Below are positions 51,611 to 60,829 of a DNA stretch of 64,000 bases, piece after piece; within the stretch, counting starts at the first letter, position 1, and each line of letters opens with the position of its first letter. Source of the stretch: a bacterium. GTDB lineage: Bacteria > JAMCPX01. The position numbers and the translations under genes were made by a program. The DNA lies in assembly GCA_021792615.1 (NCBI GenBank), contig JAJYUJ010000013.1:1-64000 (forward strand). The letters run 5' to 3'. The notes beneath the pieces were generated by a model. That model was given only the letters and a program-made list of their open reading frames with translations, made no database searches and had not been told where the DNA came from.

Positions 51611-53206
51611 ATGGACGAACAAAAAACAAACATAGGAACAGTGAACCCCGCCAGAAAGGATGTTTCGAACGGGGTGAAATCCACCCTCGGATTGACGGGT
51701 GTAACGGTCAATGCAATGGCATTGATAGCACCGGGGGCGTTTCTCTGGATAACGTATCAAATGCAGGCAGCTGCTACCTCACCAAGCGGGGCCTCGGTAG
51801 CTTCTGATATATGGCCGGGCATCATTTTTGCATTGATCCTTGCGTTTCTGACAGCACTTTCTTACGCAGAGCTCGCAAAAATATATCCCGAGGCCGGTTT
51901 TGGAAGCTCCTATTACTTCGCAGAAAAGGCCTTTCTGGATCAGGAAAATAAAACCCATCATAAATGGGCACGTATTGCCAAATTGCTGACAGGATGGGCC
52001 GCGCACCTGTTCTACTGGGTATATCCCGGTGTCATGGTTGCAATGATGGCCATCCTGATAGGATATATCTATACTCAATTTACCGGTCATACCCTGAACA
52101 ACACGGAGCTGACGATCATAGCTATAGCTTTTGCCGCAGCGACCGGATACATAGCATACCGGGGTGTAACCGGATCGACCCTTACGGCACTGGTCATCAA
52201 CATCATTCAGTTGATCTCGTTGATCGGCTTCAGCGTTGCGGCCATTATCTACAGGCTTCATAACCCGGCACATGCAACGACATGGGCATTCACCAGTGCA
52301 TGGGACGTTGTCAGGATCCACTCGTTCCAGGGCGTATTGATACAGTCCACACTGGCAATACTCATCCTGGTTGGGTTCGAAAGTTCCACGGCGTTTGCAG
52401 CAGAGGCAAAAAACCCGAAACGGGACATCCCGAAGGCTGTTATTATTTCTCTCGTGATCCAGGGATTGTTTGCCTACCTTTTCGAATACTTCTCCGCAAA
52501 CTATATGGTCAGTGAGAAACTTATCAATACGGCCGTCAATAGAGGCGTTACCACCACGCTGACCGGGCTTGCAGCCGCAGGTGCGTCGAGTGCACCGATG
52601 GGTGACATGGCAATTCTTATAGGCAACAGCCTTCTCGGCGGCATAGGATTCGGGTTGATGATTTCCATAGCTGTTACCGTTGCACTTGCGATACTCGGAA
52701 CAACCCTGAGTGCCATGAATACAGCTGTACGGGTCAGTTATGCAATGGCCCAGGACAAAGAGATGCCGGCACTGCTGAATTCCCTGCACGGCCGTTTCGC
52801 AACACCGCACAGGGCGATATGGGTGCTTGTCGTTGCGTCCTCGCTCATAGCCGCAGTTGGTGTGCGCTCTGTCGTCGGTCTGACCGGCATAACCCTGGCC
52901 TCCAACCTGGGGACCTTCGTTCTCTATGGCCTGACCTGTGTTTGGACGATCATTGCCTTTTCCAGACGGAAGGAACATAGTGTTATAAAGCACACGCTTA
53001 TTCCGGTGCTCGGGCTCATAGCCAACATAGCTATGCTGGGTGCAATTCTGTATCTCTACATCATCGGCAACAGCGATGCCAAAAGTGAGGCATATATCTG
53101 TTTCGGAATCGCGGGTCTATGGGCAGCCGGGAGTGCCCTGTATGTAGCAGTGAACAGCAAACGTTCAGGACGTCCCATAATAGGAGTTCAGTATAAACAG
53201 TTATGA
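51611..53206 (+). CDS. APC-family amino-acid permease
   Basis: The 531-residue membrane protein has twelve or more helices with APC marks: TLGLTGVTVNAMALIAPGAFLWI in helix 1, ALSYAELAKIYPEAGFGSSYYFAEKAF, and GFESSTAFAAEAKNPKRDIPKAV. It should import amino acids or amines with protons. It overlaps the phosphatase gene by four bases, so permease, phosphatase and the kinase downstream are likely one regulatory unit. Confidence 0.9.
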   Translation: MDEQKTNIGTVNPARKDVSNGVKSTLGLTGVTVNAMALIAPGAFLWITYQMQAAATSPSGASVASDIWPGIIFALILAFLTALSYAELAKIYPEAGFGSSYYFAEKAFLDQENKTHHKWARIAKLLTGWAAHLFYWVYPGVMVAMMAILIGYIYTQFTGHTLNNTELTIIAIAFAAATGYIAYRGVTGSTLTALVINIIQLISLIGFSVAAIIYRLHNPAHATTWAFTSAWDVVRIHSFQGVLIQSTLAILILVGFESSTAFAAEAKNPKRDIPKAVIISLVIQGLFAYLFEYFSANYMVSEKLINTAVNRGVTTTLTGLAAAGASSAPMGDMAILIGNSLLGGIGFGLMISIAVTVALAILGTTLSAMNTAVRVSYAMAQDKEMPALLNSLHGRFATPHRAIWVLVVASSLIAAVGVRSVVGLTGITLASNLGTFVLYGLTCVWTIIAFSRRKEHSVIKHTLIPVLGLIANIAMLGAILYLYIIGNSDAKSEAYICFGIAGLWAAGSALYVAVNSKRSGRPIIGVQYKQL

Positions 53207-53991
53207 CTCAGTACAAACCGGAAATAGATTTTTTTCAACTGACGGATAAAGGTCCGGTACGCGAAAACAACGAGGATGCATTGGGCTCCTCTGCGTACGA
53301 GGACGGGGTTTTGATGATTGTGGCAGACGGGCTGGGTGCTCATAACGCAGGTGAGGTTGCGAGCACCCTTGCCATAGAAGTGATGGAAAGGGAGATGTCC
53401 CTTGCGGCCAGCCCCGTGTTATCCATGAAAAATCTCAGGCATGCCGTCCAGCAGGCAAACCTTGATGTCTACCAGAAGGCCATAACAGTCCCTGAATTAT
53501 ACCACATGGGGACAGCGGTGATAGCGAGTGTGATAACGGGCAACACACTCTTCACCGCACATATAGGTGATTGCAGGCTCTACATGCTGCGCGATGGTGT
53601 ATTTACGCAGCTTACCAAAGACCATACCTGGGTCGGGGAAAGGGTGCAATGCGGCATCCTCACACCAGAAGAGGCACGGACACATCCGAACCGCCACATG
53701 CTCACCCGCTATCTTGGCTATGAGCTGCTTGCATCCATAGATTTTTTAAAGATAGACATTCGGTCAGGGGATGTACTGGTACAATGCAGCGACGGTGCTT
53801 ATGAGGCGCTTCTCGATCCGGAACTGGCTGCACTTGCCGGATCGAACACGCCGGAAGCTGCTTGCAAGGCGATAGTTCAAAAATCCCGTGAAGCCGGAGC
53901 AGAGGACAATATCAGCCTACAGGTAGCATCGGTTATCGCCCCGGGGACCGCTATCGATCAGCCGTCGTGGTGGAAATTCTGGTGGCGATAA
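53203..53991 (+). CDS. PP2C-family Ser/Thr protein phosphatase
   Basis: The 262-residue protein has PP2C motifs in order: DKGPVRENNEDALGSS, VADGLGAHNAGEVAS, TAHIGDCRLYMLRDG, LTKDHTW, VLVQCSDGAYEAL and AEDNISLQVA; the metal-binding aspartates are all present. It ends with a Trp-rich tail (PSWWKFWWR). It reverses phosphorylation made by the kinase encoded 230 bp downstream. Start overlaps the permease stop. Confidence 0.93.
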   Translation: MTQYKPEIDFFQLTDKGPVRENNEDALGSSAYEDGVLMIVADGLGAHNAGEVASTLAIEVMEREMSLAASPVLSMKNLRHAVQQANLDVYQKAITVPELYHMGTAVIASVITGNTLFTAHIGDCRLYMLRDGVFTQLTKDHTWVGERVQCGILTPEEARTHPNRHMLTRYLGYELLASIDFLKIDIRSGDVLVQCSDGAYEALLDPELAALAGSNTPEAACKAIVQKSREAGAEDNISLQVASVIAPGTAIDQPSWWKFWWR

Positions 53992-54221
53992 ATCTCTCCC
54001 CCGTCAGAAAGCTCCTCTGGTATGACGGTGATACTATGATACTGCGCGAATTCCTTAGAGAAATGGCATGGTATCACGTAATTTCTCGGCCACAGGTCTT
54101 GCGCCCGGGGCGCATCCACATTTGGAGGATATCTGCCTTTGTCCGGCCTTCCGACAGGGTTTACTTTCGGTGTCATACGTTTGACAAGCAGGGTACTTTC
54201 GGTTAGTTAAAAGCCTCATAT

Positions 54222-55157
54222 ATGAGCGAACTTACCCCCGGACAAATGCTTGATCAATACGAGCTCCTCGAGAGTGTAGCCAATAGCGGGATGGCGACGA
54301 TATTCCGTGCACGCGACACCGAAGACGGGAAAATAGTCGCGGTGAAGGTGCCGCACCTGCGGTATGCAAGCGATATCGTATTCCATCAAAGATTTCTCCG
54401 CGAGGAACACATAGGCTTGAGTCTTGACCATCCGGGCATCATAAAGGTTCTGAACACGAAGGAAAAAAGCAGGCTTTACCTTGTCATGGAATATGTGGAG
54501 GGTGAACTCCTGAGCAAGCGGCTCCAGCGTGAACGCCGGTTGCCGGTCTCAACTGCCGTTGATTTTGCAATCCAGCTTTCCGACATACTCATCTATCTCC
54601 ACGATCGTAATGTGGTACACAGGGACCTGAAACCCGATAACATCGTGATCATGCCGGATGGTAAATTAAAATTGATAGACTTCGGTATCGCACTTGATAC
54701 TGCCCTGAGAAAGATCACGTGGACAGGGCTGTCCCAGCCTGTCGGCACGCCGGACTATATGTCGCCCGAACAAATAAAAGGCAGCCGGGGCAGTACACGC
54801 ACGGACATCTACAGCCTTGGTATAATCCTGTATGAAATGCTGACCGGTAACGTGCCGTTCCAGGGACAAACTGTTTACACAGCCATGCAGGCAAAGATGA
54901 CGGAAAATCCCGTACCCCCGCGCCAGCTCCGTCCTGAAGTCTCTCCGCAGCTCGAAGAAATAATCCTGCACGCCATAGAAAGGGACCCAAAGGAGAGGTT
55001 TGCCGGTGCCCGCGAATTACGCGAGGCATTGCTCCACCAGGACAGGGTAACGCTCACCGGCAGGGTGTCCCGGAAACCGGACAAATCCAGAATAGCACTC
55101 TTGCTCTGGAAGCTCCGGGCGTTTGCTCTCGGTCTGTCCTCTTCTTCGGAAAAATAA
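54222..55157 (+). CDS. Hanks-type Ser/Thr protein kinase, soluble
   Basis: The 311-residue protein is almost only a kinase domain: VAVKVPHL (VAIK lysine), HRDLKPDN catalytic loop, LIDFGIA (DFG), GTPDYMSPEQ and DIYSLGIILYEM. It lacks a membrane helix and PASTA or other sensor domains; a basic tail follows. It likely phosphorylates a member of the preceding transport unit or PII pathway, though this is inference. No ribosome site is visible and 230 bp separate it from the phosphatase gene; this gap shows nothing else recognisable. Confidence 0.92.
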   Translation: MSELTPGQMLDQYELLESVANSGMATIFRARDTEDGKIVAVKVPHLRYASDIVFHQRFLREEHIGLSLDHPGIIKVLNTKEKSRLYLVMEYVEGELLSKRLQRERRLPVSTAVDFAIQLSDILIYLHDRNVVHRDLKPDNIVIMPDGKLKLIDFGIALDTALRKITWTGLSQPVGTPDYMSPEQIKGSRGSTRTDIYSLGIILYEMLTGNVPFQGQTVYTAMQAKMTENPVPPRQLRPEVSPQLEEIILHAIERDPKERFAGARELREALLHQDRVTLTGRVSRKPDKSRIALLLWKLRAFALGLSSSSEK

Positions 55158-55172
55158 CCGTTGCGTTCTGGT

Positions 55173-56747
55173 TTACCGTGAATTCAGGCGGCGATACATG
55201 GCTTTATTGTTTCTATAGATGTTCAGAAATTCCTTATAAATCCCGTCATAGAGCGATACGTTATTTTTACCGGGACTGAACGTTTGATCGTAGCGGATCA
55301 GGGACGGTATATCATCGAAGCTTATGTAACCGAGCGAGACCGCTGCTATAAATGCAGCGCCCCGTGCGTTTGCCTGGATGGGATCGCTTACCCGCCGAAT
55401 ATTTCTCTGGAGCACGTCGGCAAATATCTGGCACCAGATGTCCGATTGCGCCCCCCCGCCTACGATATTGATGGTCTCGAACTTCCTGCCCGCAAATCTT
55501 TCCACGTACCCGAGGTTCCACCGGGTGTTATAGGCAACCCCTTCAAAAAAGGCACGGACAATGTCATTCATATTTGTTGTTACGGATATATTGTACAGGC
55601 CGCCCCTCAGGGTTGTGGTATCGACCGGACTCCGCTCCCCATTCAGCCATGGAGTAAAGATGACCCCGTTGCTGCCCGCAGGGACCTTTGCCGCGATCTT
55701 GTCCATGCGCTCGTAGGGCATTTCAGGCGGTAGTGCCTGATTCAGTTCGTTGTTAAAGAACAAGATGTTGTTCAGAAGAAACGGCAGACTGCCGCCGGCA
55801 ATGTCCTGTTCGTCTATACACTGATACCTGCCGGGCAGGGCCGACGGCAGTGAAGCAATGCTGTGGAACATATCGGTTTTTTTAAACGGTACGATGCACT
55901 CTATCCACGAGGATGTTCCTATGTACAGGTGTCCTTCGAAATCCCTGACAGCCCCCGAGCCGACCAGCGCTGACTGATGATCCGGAGAGCCGCAGACCAC
56001 CTTGACACCGGTACTCAATCCGAGTGCTTCCGCAGCTTCTTTGCTCAGCGTGCCCACAACATCGGTAGCGCGGATAAGACCGGGCAGTTTTTCTCTGTCT
56101 ATCTTCAGCCGTTTTATAAGAGCGTCATCGTAGTGAATATCGTTGACGTCCCTGATGTCGGTTATCCAGAAAAGCATAATCGAATCGTACGATGCATAAA
56201 ACTTTCCCGTGAGCCGCAAATTCAGGTAATCCTTGCTCCCGAGAAACTTGTAGGTTTTTTCGTACACCTCCGGATACTGGTGTTGAACAAGCAGCACATG
56301 GGCTATATCGTCTTTACCCGAAAGCTGCGGGCCGCCTGCCGTTTTGTGGATCCACTTAAGGATCTTGCGCAGGCCGTATCCTTCAATGTTGATCGTACCG
56401 GTCATTGCCTCTTTGATGTACGGTGCACCACGCGAATCCATCCAGGTGATTGCCCGCATCAACGCCCTGCCCTGCTTATCAACGGGTACGGTTGTCGAGA
56501 ACGTACTGGATACTACCACGGAAATGATATCCTCCGGCTTTACCTTTCCCCGCGCCAGGAGCTTTTTCGCGGCATTGACAATGCCGTTCCACCAGTCCTC
56601 TGTGTCCTGCTCTGCTCCTCCCCCCGGGGAAAAATAGAGGGGGGTAGGCTCGAATGCGGAATCGACCACCTCACCGTGGATGGATATAATCGCTACCTTG
56701 CACCCGGATGTTCCGTGATCGATGGCAAGGATATACGGTATGCTCAT
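55173..56747 (-). CDS. FGGY-family carbohydrate kinase (xylulokinase-like)
   Basis: The 524-residue kinase has the N-terminal ATP-fold motif LAIDHGTSGCKVAIIS, the substrate block VCGSPDHQSALVGSGA and the late GGGAQSDIWCQIFADVLQRNI. Sugar substrate cannot be told; xylulose- or ribulose-like sugars are the nearest. It follows a saccharopine-dehydrogenase-like gene by 23 bases, so both may share a pathway. Confidence 0.88.
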   Translation of the reverse strand: MSIPYILAIDHGTSGCKVAIISIHGEVVDSAFEPTPLYFSPGGGAEQDTEDWWNGIVNAAKKLLARGKVKPEDIISVVVSSTFSTTVPVDKQGRALMRAITWMDSRGAPYIKEAMTGTINIEGYGLRKILKWIHKTAGGPQLSGKDDIAHVLLVQHQYPEVYEKTYKFLGSKDYLNLRLTGKFYASYDSIMLFWITDIRDVNDIHYDDALIKRLKIDREKLPGLIRATDVVGTLSKEAAEALGLSTGVKVVCGSPDHQSALVGSGAVRDFEGHLYIGTSSWIECIVPFKKTDMFHSIASLPSALPGRYQCIDEQDIAGGSLPFLLNNILFFNNELNQALPPEMPYERMDKIAAKVPAGSNGVIFTPWLNGERSPVDTTTLRGGLYNISVTTNMNDIVRAFFEGVAYNTRWNLGYVERFAGRKFETINIVGGGAQSDIWCQIFADVLQRNIRRVSDPIQANARGAAFIAAVSLGYISFDDIPSLIRYDQTFSPGKNNVSLYDGIYKEFLNIYRNNKAMYRRLNSR

Positions 56748-56770
56748 TGTCGTTTACCCATACAGGTAAT

Positions 56771-58006
56771 CTACATGTCCACCGTTGAGACATTTCCGTT
56801 TTCGTCCACCTTCTCGATGAGAAACCCGCTGAAACTTCCGGCGCTCGCCTTTGCTTTTTCCATGTCCATAACCTGCGGCAGCAGGCCGAGAAAGTCCGCG
56901 GGATTAACCGCAGCCTCCGGCGGTAAAATCCCTCTCTCCGTTATCTTGCCCTGATGCATCAGTATTGCAGCCATTGCAACCGGGATGCCCGTGCCCTCAC
57001 CGAGTGCCTGGCTCTGCGATGCCATGTGGAACCGGTATTCCCTGTATTTCCCGTCATGTTTGCCCTTCACGACAACGGACACACACCCCCGCTGCCGGCC
57101 GAAGTGTGTTTCCTTGAGAATGCGCTCCCGTTGCTTGATAATGTATGCCACTGCAAAATCATACGGAACCACCGTCTTTCCTTTCACCCCGATTGGTTCC
57201 TTGCTTGCAAGCCCGAGCCTGCACATCTCACCGATAAGGTTGTAGTATTCATTGGGTACGACAGAACCTTTGTTCGTAACCCGGTTGAGTTTTATGTATT
57301 TCGGTATGGTCACCTGTTCAGGATGGGGATACGGAAAAATCGGCACCTCTCCCAGCACAGGGAATGTAAACGTTTGGCGGAGCTTCATGCCGCTCTCTTC
57401 GAAATATTTGACATACTGCAGCCTGCCGTCGAGATACATGGGAATATCGATCGTCATGCAATGAAAACGGTGGCCGATAACGCCTTCTCCCTCGACAGGC
57501 TCTCCTCCGTGCGCATGAAATATGTCGACGGAATCCGTTTCAGACAAAAACTGTCCAGACACGAGTTTTGCAATGATGTTTGTTACACCCGGAGAGCTGC
57601 CCATACCGATTAAAGCCGTAATACCCGCTTTCTTTGCCCTGTCGGTCATTTCAAGGATATCGAGTGTTACATCGACATCATCGCAGACATCCACATAATT
57701 GATGCGGGCCTTCATGACAGCGCTCAGTATGGGTTTGACCGTATTATAGAACGGCCCCACGCAGTTTACGACAATGTCGCTTCCCCTGATGGCTTTTTCA
57801 ACGCTTGCTTTATTGAGTGCGTCGAATTTTACTGCCGTCACTTGCTTCCCTCTGAGCTTTGCCGCCATTCCCTTTGCTTTCTTCAGGTTATAATCGGCTA
57901 TGACAACCTCTGAAAACTCGGGATGTCTGACAAGCGTTTTTACCGCAACGCTTCCCACTGCGCCGCAGCCGCCGAGTACCGTTACCTTAGGACCGTGTGA
58001 TTTCAT
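56771..58006 (-). CDS. Saccharopine dehydrogenase-like NAD(P) oxidoreductase
   Basis: The 411-residue protein has the Rossmann start VTVLGGCGAVGSVAVKTLVRHPEFSEVVIADYN, the family block DIVVNCVGPFYNTVKPIL and ALIGMGSSPGVTNIIAKLV. Substrate unknown; members serve in lysine breakdown or polyamine and lipid pathways. The ATG at 58006 has GGAGG eight bases ahead; the codon before it is TTG. It precedes the FGGY kinase gene. Confidence 0.86.
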   Translation of the reverse strand: MKSHGPKVTVLGGCGAVGSVAVKTLVRHPEFSEVVIADYNLKKAKGMAAKLRGKQVTAVKFDALNKASVEKAIRGSDIVVNCVGPFYNTVKPILSAVMKARINYVDVCDDVDVTLDILEMTDRAKKAGITALIGMGSSPGVTNIIAKLVSGQFLSETDSVDIFHAHGGEPVEGEGVIGHRFHCMTIDIPMYLDGRLQYVKYFEESGMKLRQTFTFPVLGEVPIFPYPHPEQVTIPKYIKLNRVTNKGSVVPNEYYNLIGEMCRLGLASKEPIGVKGKTVVPYDFAVAYIIKQRERILKETHFGRQRGCVSVVVKGKHDGKYREYRFHMASQSQALGEGTGIPVAMAAILMHQGKITERGILPPEAAVNPADFLGLLPQVMDMEKAKASAGSFSGFLIEKVDENGNVSTVDM

Positions 58007-58039
58007 CAAAGAATCCTCCTTTATTTACTACAGAATGTA

Positions 58040-58132
58040 CCCCGTTAGATAATCCCCGGCAGCGCATACGCATAATCTTGTCGGCGTACGTTGTTCAATC
58101 CTTCGGTTGCATACACGGGTTTTCCAACAGGG
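58040..58132. mobile_element. Degenerate MITE-like element related to the one at 5938
   Basis: Left end CCCCGTTAGATAA (58040-58052) and right end TTTTCCAACAGGG (58120-58132) are imperfect inverted repeats. At 93 bp it has nearly the length of the copy at 5938. It lies between the saccharopine-dehydrogenase-like gene and the DUF2378-like gene and may be a decayed copy. Confidence 0.5.
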
Positions 58133-58139
58133 TAAATTT

Positions 58140-58700
58140 TTATGCGCTAAACGTATAATGTATTTCTGTTACGGGATCGCCATTACTCTGGCATTTTACA
58201 ATCTCGGACCGTAAACCCTTCAGCTTGAGTGCAATTAAAAAAAACTGTTCTACCCATCCCTGCACGTTCTTGACATGTGCCATATCTATATCCGGAAAAT
58301 CTTTTATCAGATACGTCGCCTCCGTATCGGTCAACGGATTGATCTCTACCTCACCTGTATCGTAATAACTGTTCCATGCAACCATTACTCTCGACACCAT
58401 GCTCTGAACATTGCTGAAATTCAAAAACATCTTGAACATTGTCGAAAGATCATGCTGTGCAGAAAGCCTGCCCTGCTCGATGCAGGTGGAGAGATCCCCT
58501 TTGCCAACAACCTTGTCCGGAGCGCGCAGCAGATCCGTGTACAACTGATAGGGATACCATTCTGTGACCAGTATATGCTCCTGCATATACTTTGCGGATT
58601 CTGCCGGCAAGGCGCTAATCACGTTATTTAAGACATTTTTGTAATTCTTTTTTATGAACTTCACCTGTCCAAGTACCGCTACACCTTTTACCTTAGGCAT
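58140..58700 (-). CDS. DUF2378-like (TIGR02265-type) protein
   Basis: The 186-residue protein has the pattern GVAVLGQVKFIKKNYKNVLNNVISALP, then WYPYQLYTDLLRAPDKV and ALPAESAKYM, recalling the DUF2378 family known from myxobacteria, whose members lack a known function. The ATG at 58700 has AAAGGAGG ahead. Own promoter at 58724-58751 on the minus strand. Confidence 0.7.
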   Translation of the reverse strand: MPKVKGVAVLGQVKFIKKNYKNVLNNVISALPAESAKYMQEHILVTEWYPYQLYTDLLRAPDKVVGKGDLSTCIEQGRLSAQHDLSTMFKMFLNFSNVQSMVSRVMVAWNSYYDTGEVEINPLTDTEATYLIKDFPDIDMAHVKNVQGWVEQFFLIALKLKGLRSEIVKCQSNGDPVTEIHYTFSA

Positions 58701-58723
58701 ATACCCTCCTTTCTTCAGAAAGA

Positions 58724-58751
58724 ATTTTACTACGTCTGTTCGACAAGTCAA
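58724..58751 (-). promoter_or_regulatory. Sigma-70 promoter of the DUF2378-like gene
   Basis: On the minus strand TTGACT (58746-58751), 16 bases, TAAAAT (58724-58729), 23 bases ahead of the start codon. Confidence 0.55.
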
Positions 58752-58792
58752 TACATTAAACTCAGAAATACAATAAAGAATGATTACAATTA

Positions 58793-59305
58793 TTATTTCC
58801 GGGATAAAACGCCGATATAATCAAGGTCACGGTATCTGCCGTTATAATCCATGCCATACCCAACAAAGAACATGCTGCCCGGCACTTCGAATCCGCTATG
58901 GTCCAGCCTGACAGGACACGTATGATTGCCCGGCTTATCCAAAAGGACAATCGTGATAACATCTTTCGGTAAAAGAGCTTGCACAGAGCACAGGGTATGT
59001 CCGGAATCACAAATATCATCGATCAGAAGTGTCGGCTTGCGGTAATCTACCTTCTTGAGTTTCAACAGATCGGCATTATTCAGCCTGGGCTTATAGGTTG
59101 ACGATGTACCTGCATAGGTATGTATCTTGATAGGAATCAGCGTTGTTCCCTGTCCTATTCTTGAGACGAGGGCGTCCGCAAACCTCCTGCTGCCGTCCTT
59201 GATATAGATGATGTTGCAATCGCTTGCATGAGGGAGCGCCCGTACGAGTTCATCACACCTGCTTTCTATGCGTTGATGGTCGATATAGGGAATTATAGCT
59301 TCCAT
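58793..59305 (-). CDS. Purine-type phosphoribosyltransferase (HPRT-like)
   Basis: The 170-residue protein has the PRPP-binding motif PTLLIDDICDSGHTL and a YIKDGSRRFADAL block; the C-terminal part (FFVGYGMDYNGRYRDLDYIGVL) matches the hypoxanthine phosphoribosyltransferase end. It salvages a purine base with PRPP. Start ATG at 59305 is chosen because it opens right after the radical SAM gene (10-base gap); a longer frame upstream would overlap that gene. Confidence 0.87.
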   Translation of the reverse strand: MEAIIPYIDHQRIESRCDELVRALPHASDCNIIYIKDGSRRFADALVSRIGQGTTLIPIKIHTYAGTSSTYKPRLNNADLLKLKKVDYRKPTLLIDDICDSGHTLCSVQALLPKDVITIVLLDKPGNHTCPVRLDHSGFEVPGSMFFVGYGMDYNGRYRDLDYIGVLSRK

Positions 59306-59315
59306 GGCCCTGAAT

Positions 59316-60743
59316 TCAGTAGTCCCTGGACAATGCAAAATCGCGAAATGCCTTTGCCGCCTTCCTGACATAGTCCAGGCTGACAAGCACATCCCGGTTG
59401 TTCCACATGTTCGGCGGCCAGAAATATACCTCAAACCACGAACGACGGAAGATGCGGTAGATCTGCTCCGGCGTAACGCCTTTCGGTGAATAGAGGGGAA
59501 GCCGGCCATTGCCGAGCATAAAATTCGTCCACACGTCCGGTGCAACCTCACCATCCGCTTTTGCCCGTTCGAAGAGTTCAGAACCGGGGAATGGCATCAT
59601 CCTGCTGAACGATGGGTAGTTCGCACCGAGCTTTCGCGCAAACCGCACTGTTTCTTTCATCTCGTCCGGAGTCTCTGTCGGATGCCCGAAGATGAAACAA
59701 GCCTGCGTCTTTATCCCATGGCGCTTGCACAGGGAAACAGCGTTTCTTATCTGATCGTTGGTAACTCTCTTCCTGTCAAGATAGCGAATGCGTTCTACTC
59801 CCGATTCGACACCGAAACCTATTTTGCGGCACCCGGCTTCTTTCATGAGTAGCAAGAGTTCCTCGTCGATCCGGTCCGCCCGGGATCCGCATCCCCACTC
59901 GAAGACAAGCCCGCGTTTAAGAATACCCTCACAGAGATCCGTTACCCGGCTGCTGTTGAGTGTGAAGACTTCATCAACAAACTCAATCCACTCCATCCCG
60001 AGTCCGTGAACCAGCCATTCCAGCTGATCCAGCGTATTCTCGACGCTGAGACTCCTGACGCGTATGCGATCTACTTTACTGCAGTAAATACAATCGTACG
60101 GGCACCCCCTGGAGGAGATGAATGACATTGTCCGGTGATGCGTACTGGGTGAATAGTATCTTTCTACAGGCAGCAGATCCATGGCCGGCCAGGGCAGGGC
60201 ATCCAGGTCATCCACGATCTTTCTTGCTCCAACCGAGATCTCCCCGTGCTTATGCACGATCAGGTTTGGCATCTGCGAAGGCTCTCTGCCTCCCAGAATG
60301 GCGGTACAGAAATCCAGAAACTCGTACTCGCTTTCGCCGATAAACCCGTAGGGCACGTTGAGATCCCTTACGCTCCCGGGATCCGCATTGATGTGCGCCC
60401 CGCCGGCAACGACTACGGTTTCCGGATAGGAAGCCTCGATTGCACGAATAAGCTGATACGCTGAACGCAGGGTAAGAGACATTATCGAGAGTCCTATGAT
60501 CCTTGGCCTGATGTCTCCGATAGCACGGATAACATCGCTGCCCGTCATGCCGAGGGCCGAACTGTCCAAAATTGCGACCGAGACACCGTGCGATCGCAGC
60601 ATGCCAGCCAGCTGTGCAAGACCGAGGTATGGATAGCGGGTTGGTATATCCGGCGGATTCAGCAAGAGACAGTCAACATGACCGGACGGTATGGCTGGCT
60701 GCCCTTTCCCTAAAATGAAAGTTTGCTGTAGAGTGTCTTTCAT
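59316..60743 (-). CDS. B12-binding radical SAM protein
   Basis: The 475-residue protein has an N-terminal cobalamin-binding Rossmann domain (LLLNPPDIPTRYPYLGLAQLAGML) and a radical SAM barrel with CPYDCIYCSK (CX3CX2C for the 4Fe-4S cluster) at about residue 210. Such proteins catalyse methyl transfers or ring rearrangements, for example in lipid or cofactor synthesis. The target here is unknown. Downstream it is closely linked to the phosphoribosyltransferase gene. Confidence 0.9.
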   Translation of the reverse strand: MKDTLQQTFILGKGQPAIPSGHVDCLLLNPPDIPTRYPYLGLAQLAGMLRSHGVSVAILDSSALGMTGSDVIRAIGDIRPRIIGLSIMSLTLRSAYQLIRAIEASYPETVVVAGGAHINADPGSVRDLNVPYGFIGESEYEFLDFCTAILGGREPSQMPNLIVHKHGEISVGARKIVDDLDALPWPAMDLLPVERYYSPSTHHRTMSFISSRGCPYDCIYCSKVDRIRVRSLSVENTLDQLEWLVHGLGMEWIEFVDEVFTLNSSRVTDLCEGILKRGLVFEWGCGSRADRIDEELLLLMKEAGCRKIGFGVESGVERIRYLDRKRVTNDQIRNAVSLCKRHGIKTQACFIFGHPTETPDEMKETVRFARKLGANYPSFSRMMPFPGSELFERAKADGEVAPDVWTNFMLGNGRLPLYSPKGVTPEQIYRIFRRSWFEVYFWPPNMWNNRDVLVSLDYVRKAAKAFRDFALSRDY

Positions 60744-60829
60744 GTACCCTTTCGCATGACTCTATTCTTCAGGCATGCCTTTGCGCCATAAGGTTCAATG
60801 CTCTGCTTGAAACAGCTTGAAAGCAAAGC

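Noticed and set aside
51779-52993. Long minus-strand open frame (404 codons) opposite the amino-acid permease
   Set aside because: Cys/Arg-rich translation without motifs, and the permease on the other strand has clear family signatures.
53992-54221. Possible small gene between phosphatase and kinase genes
   Set aside because: Short open frames there overlap the phosphatase end in another frame and have no ribosome site or motif.
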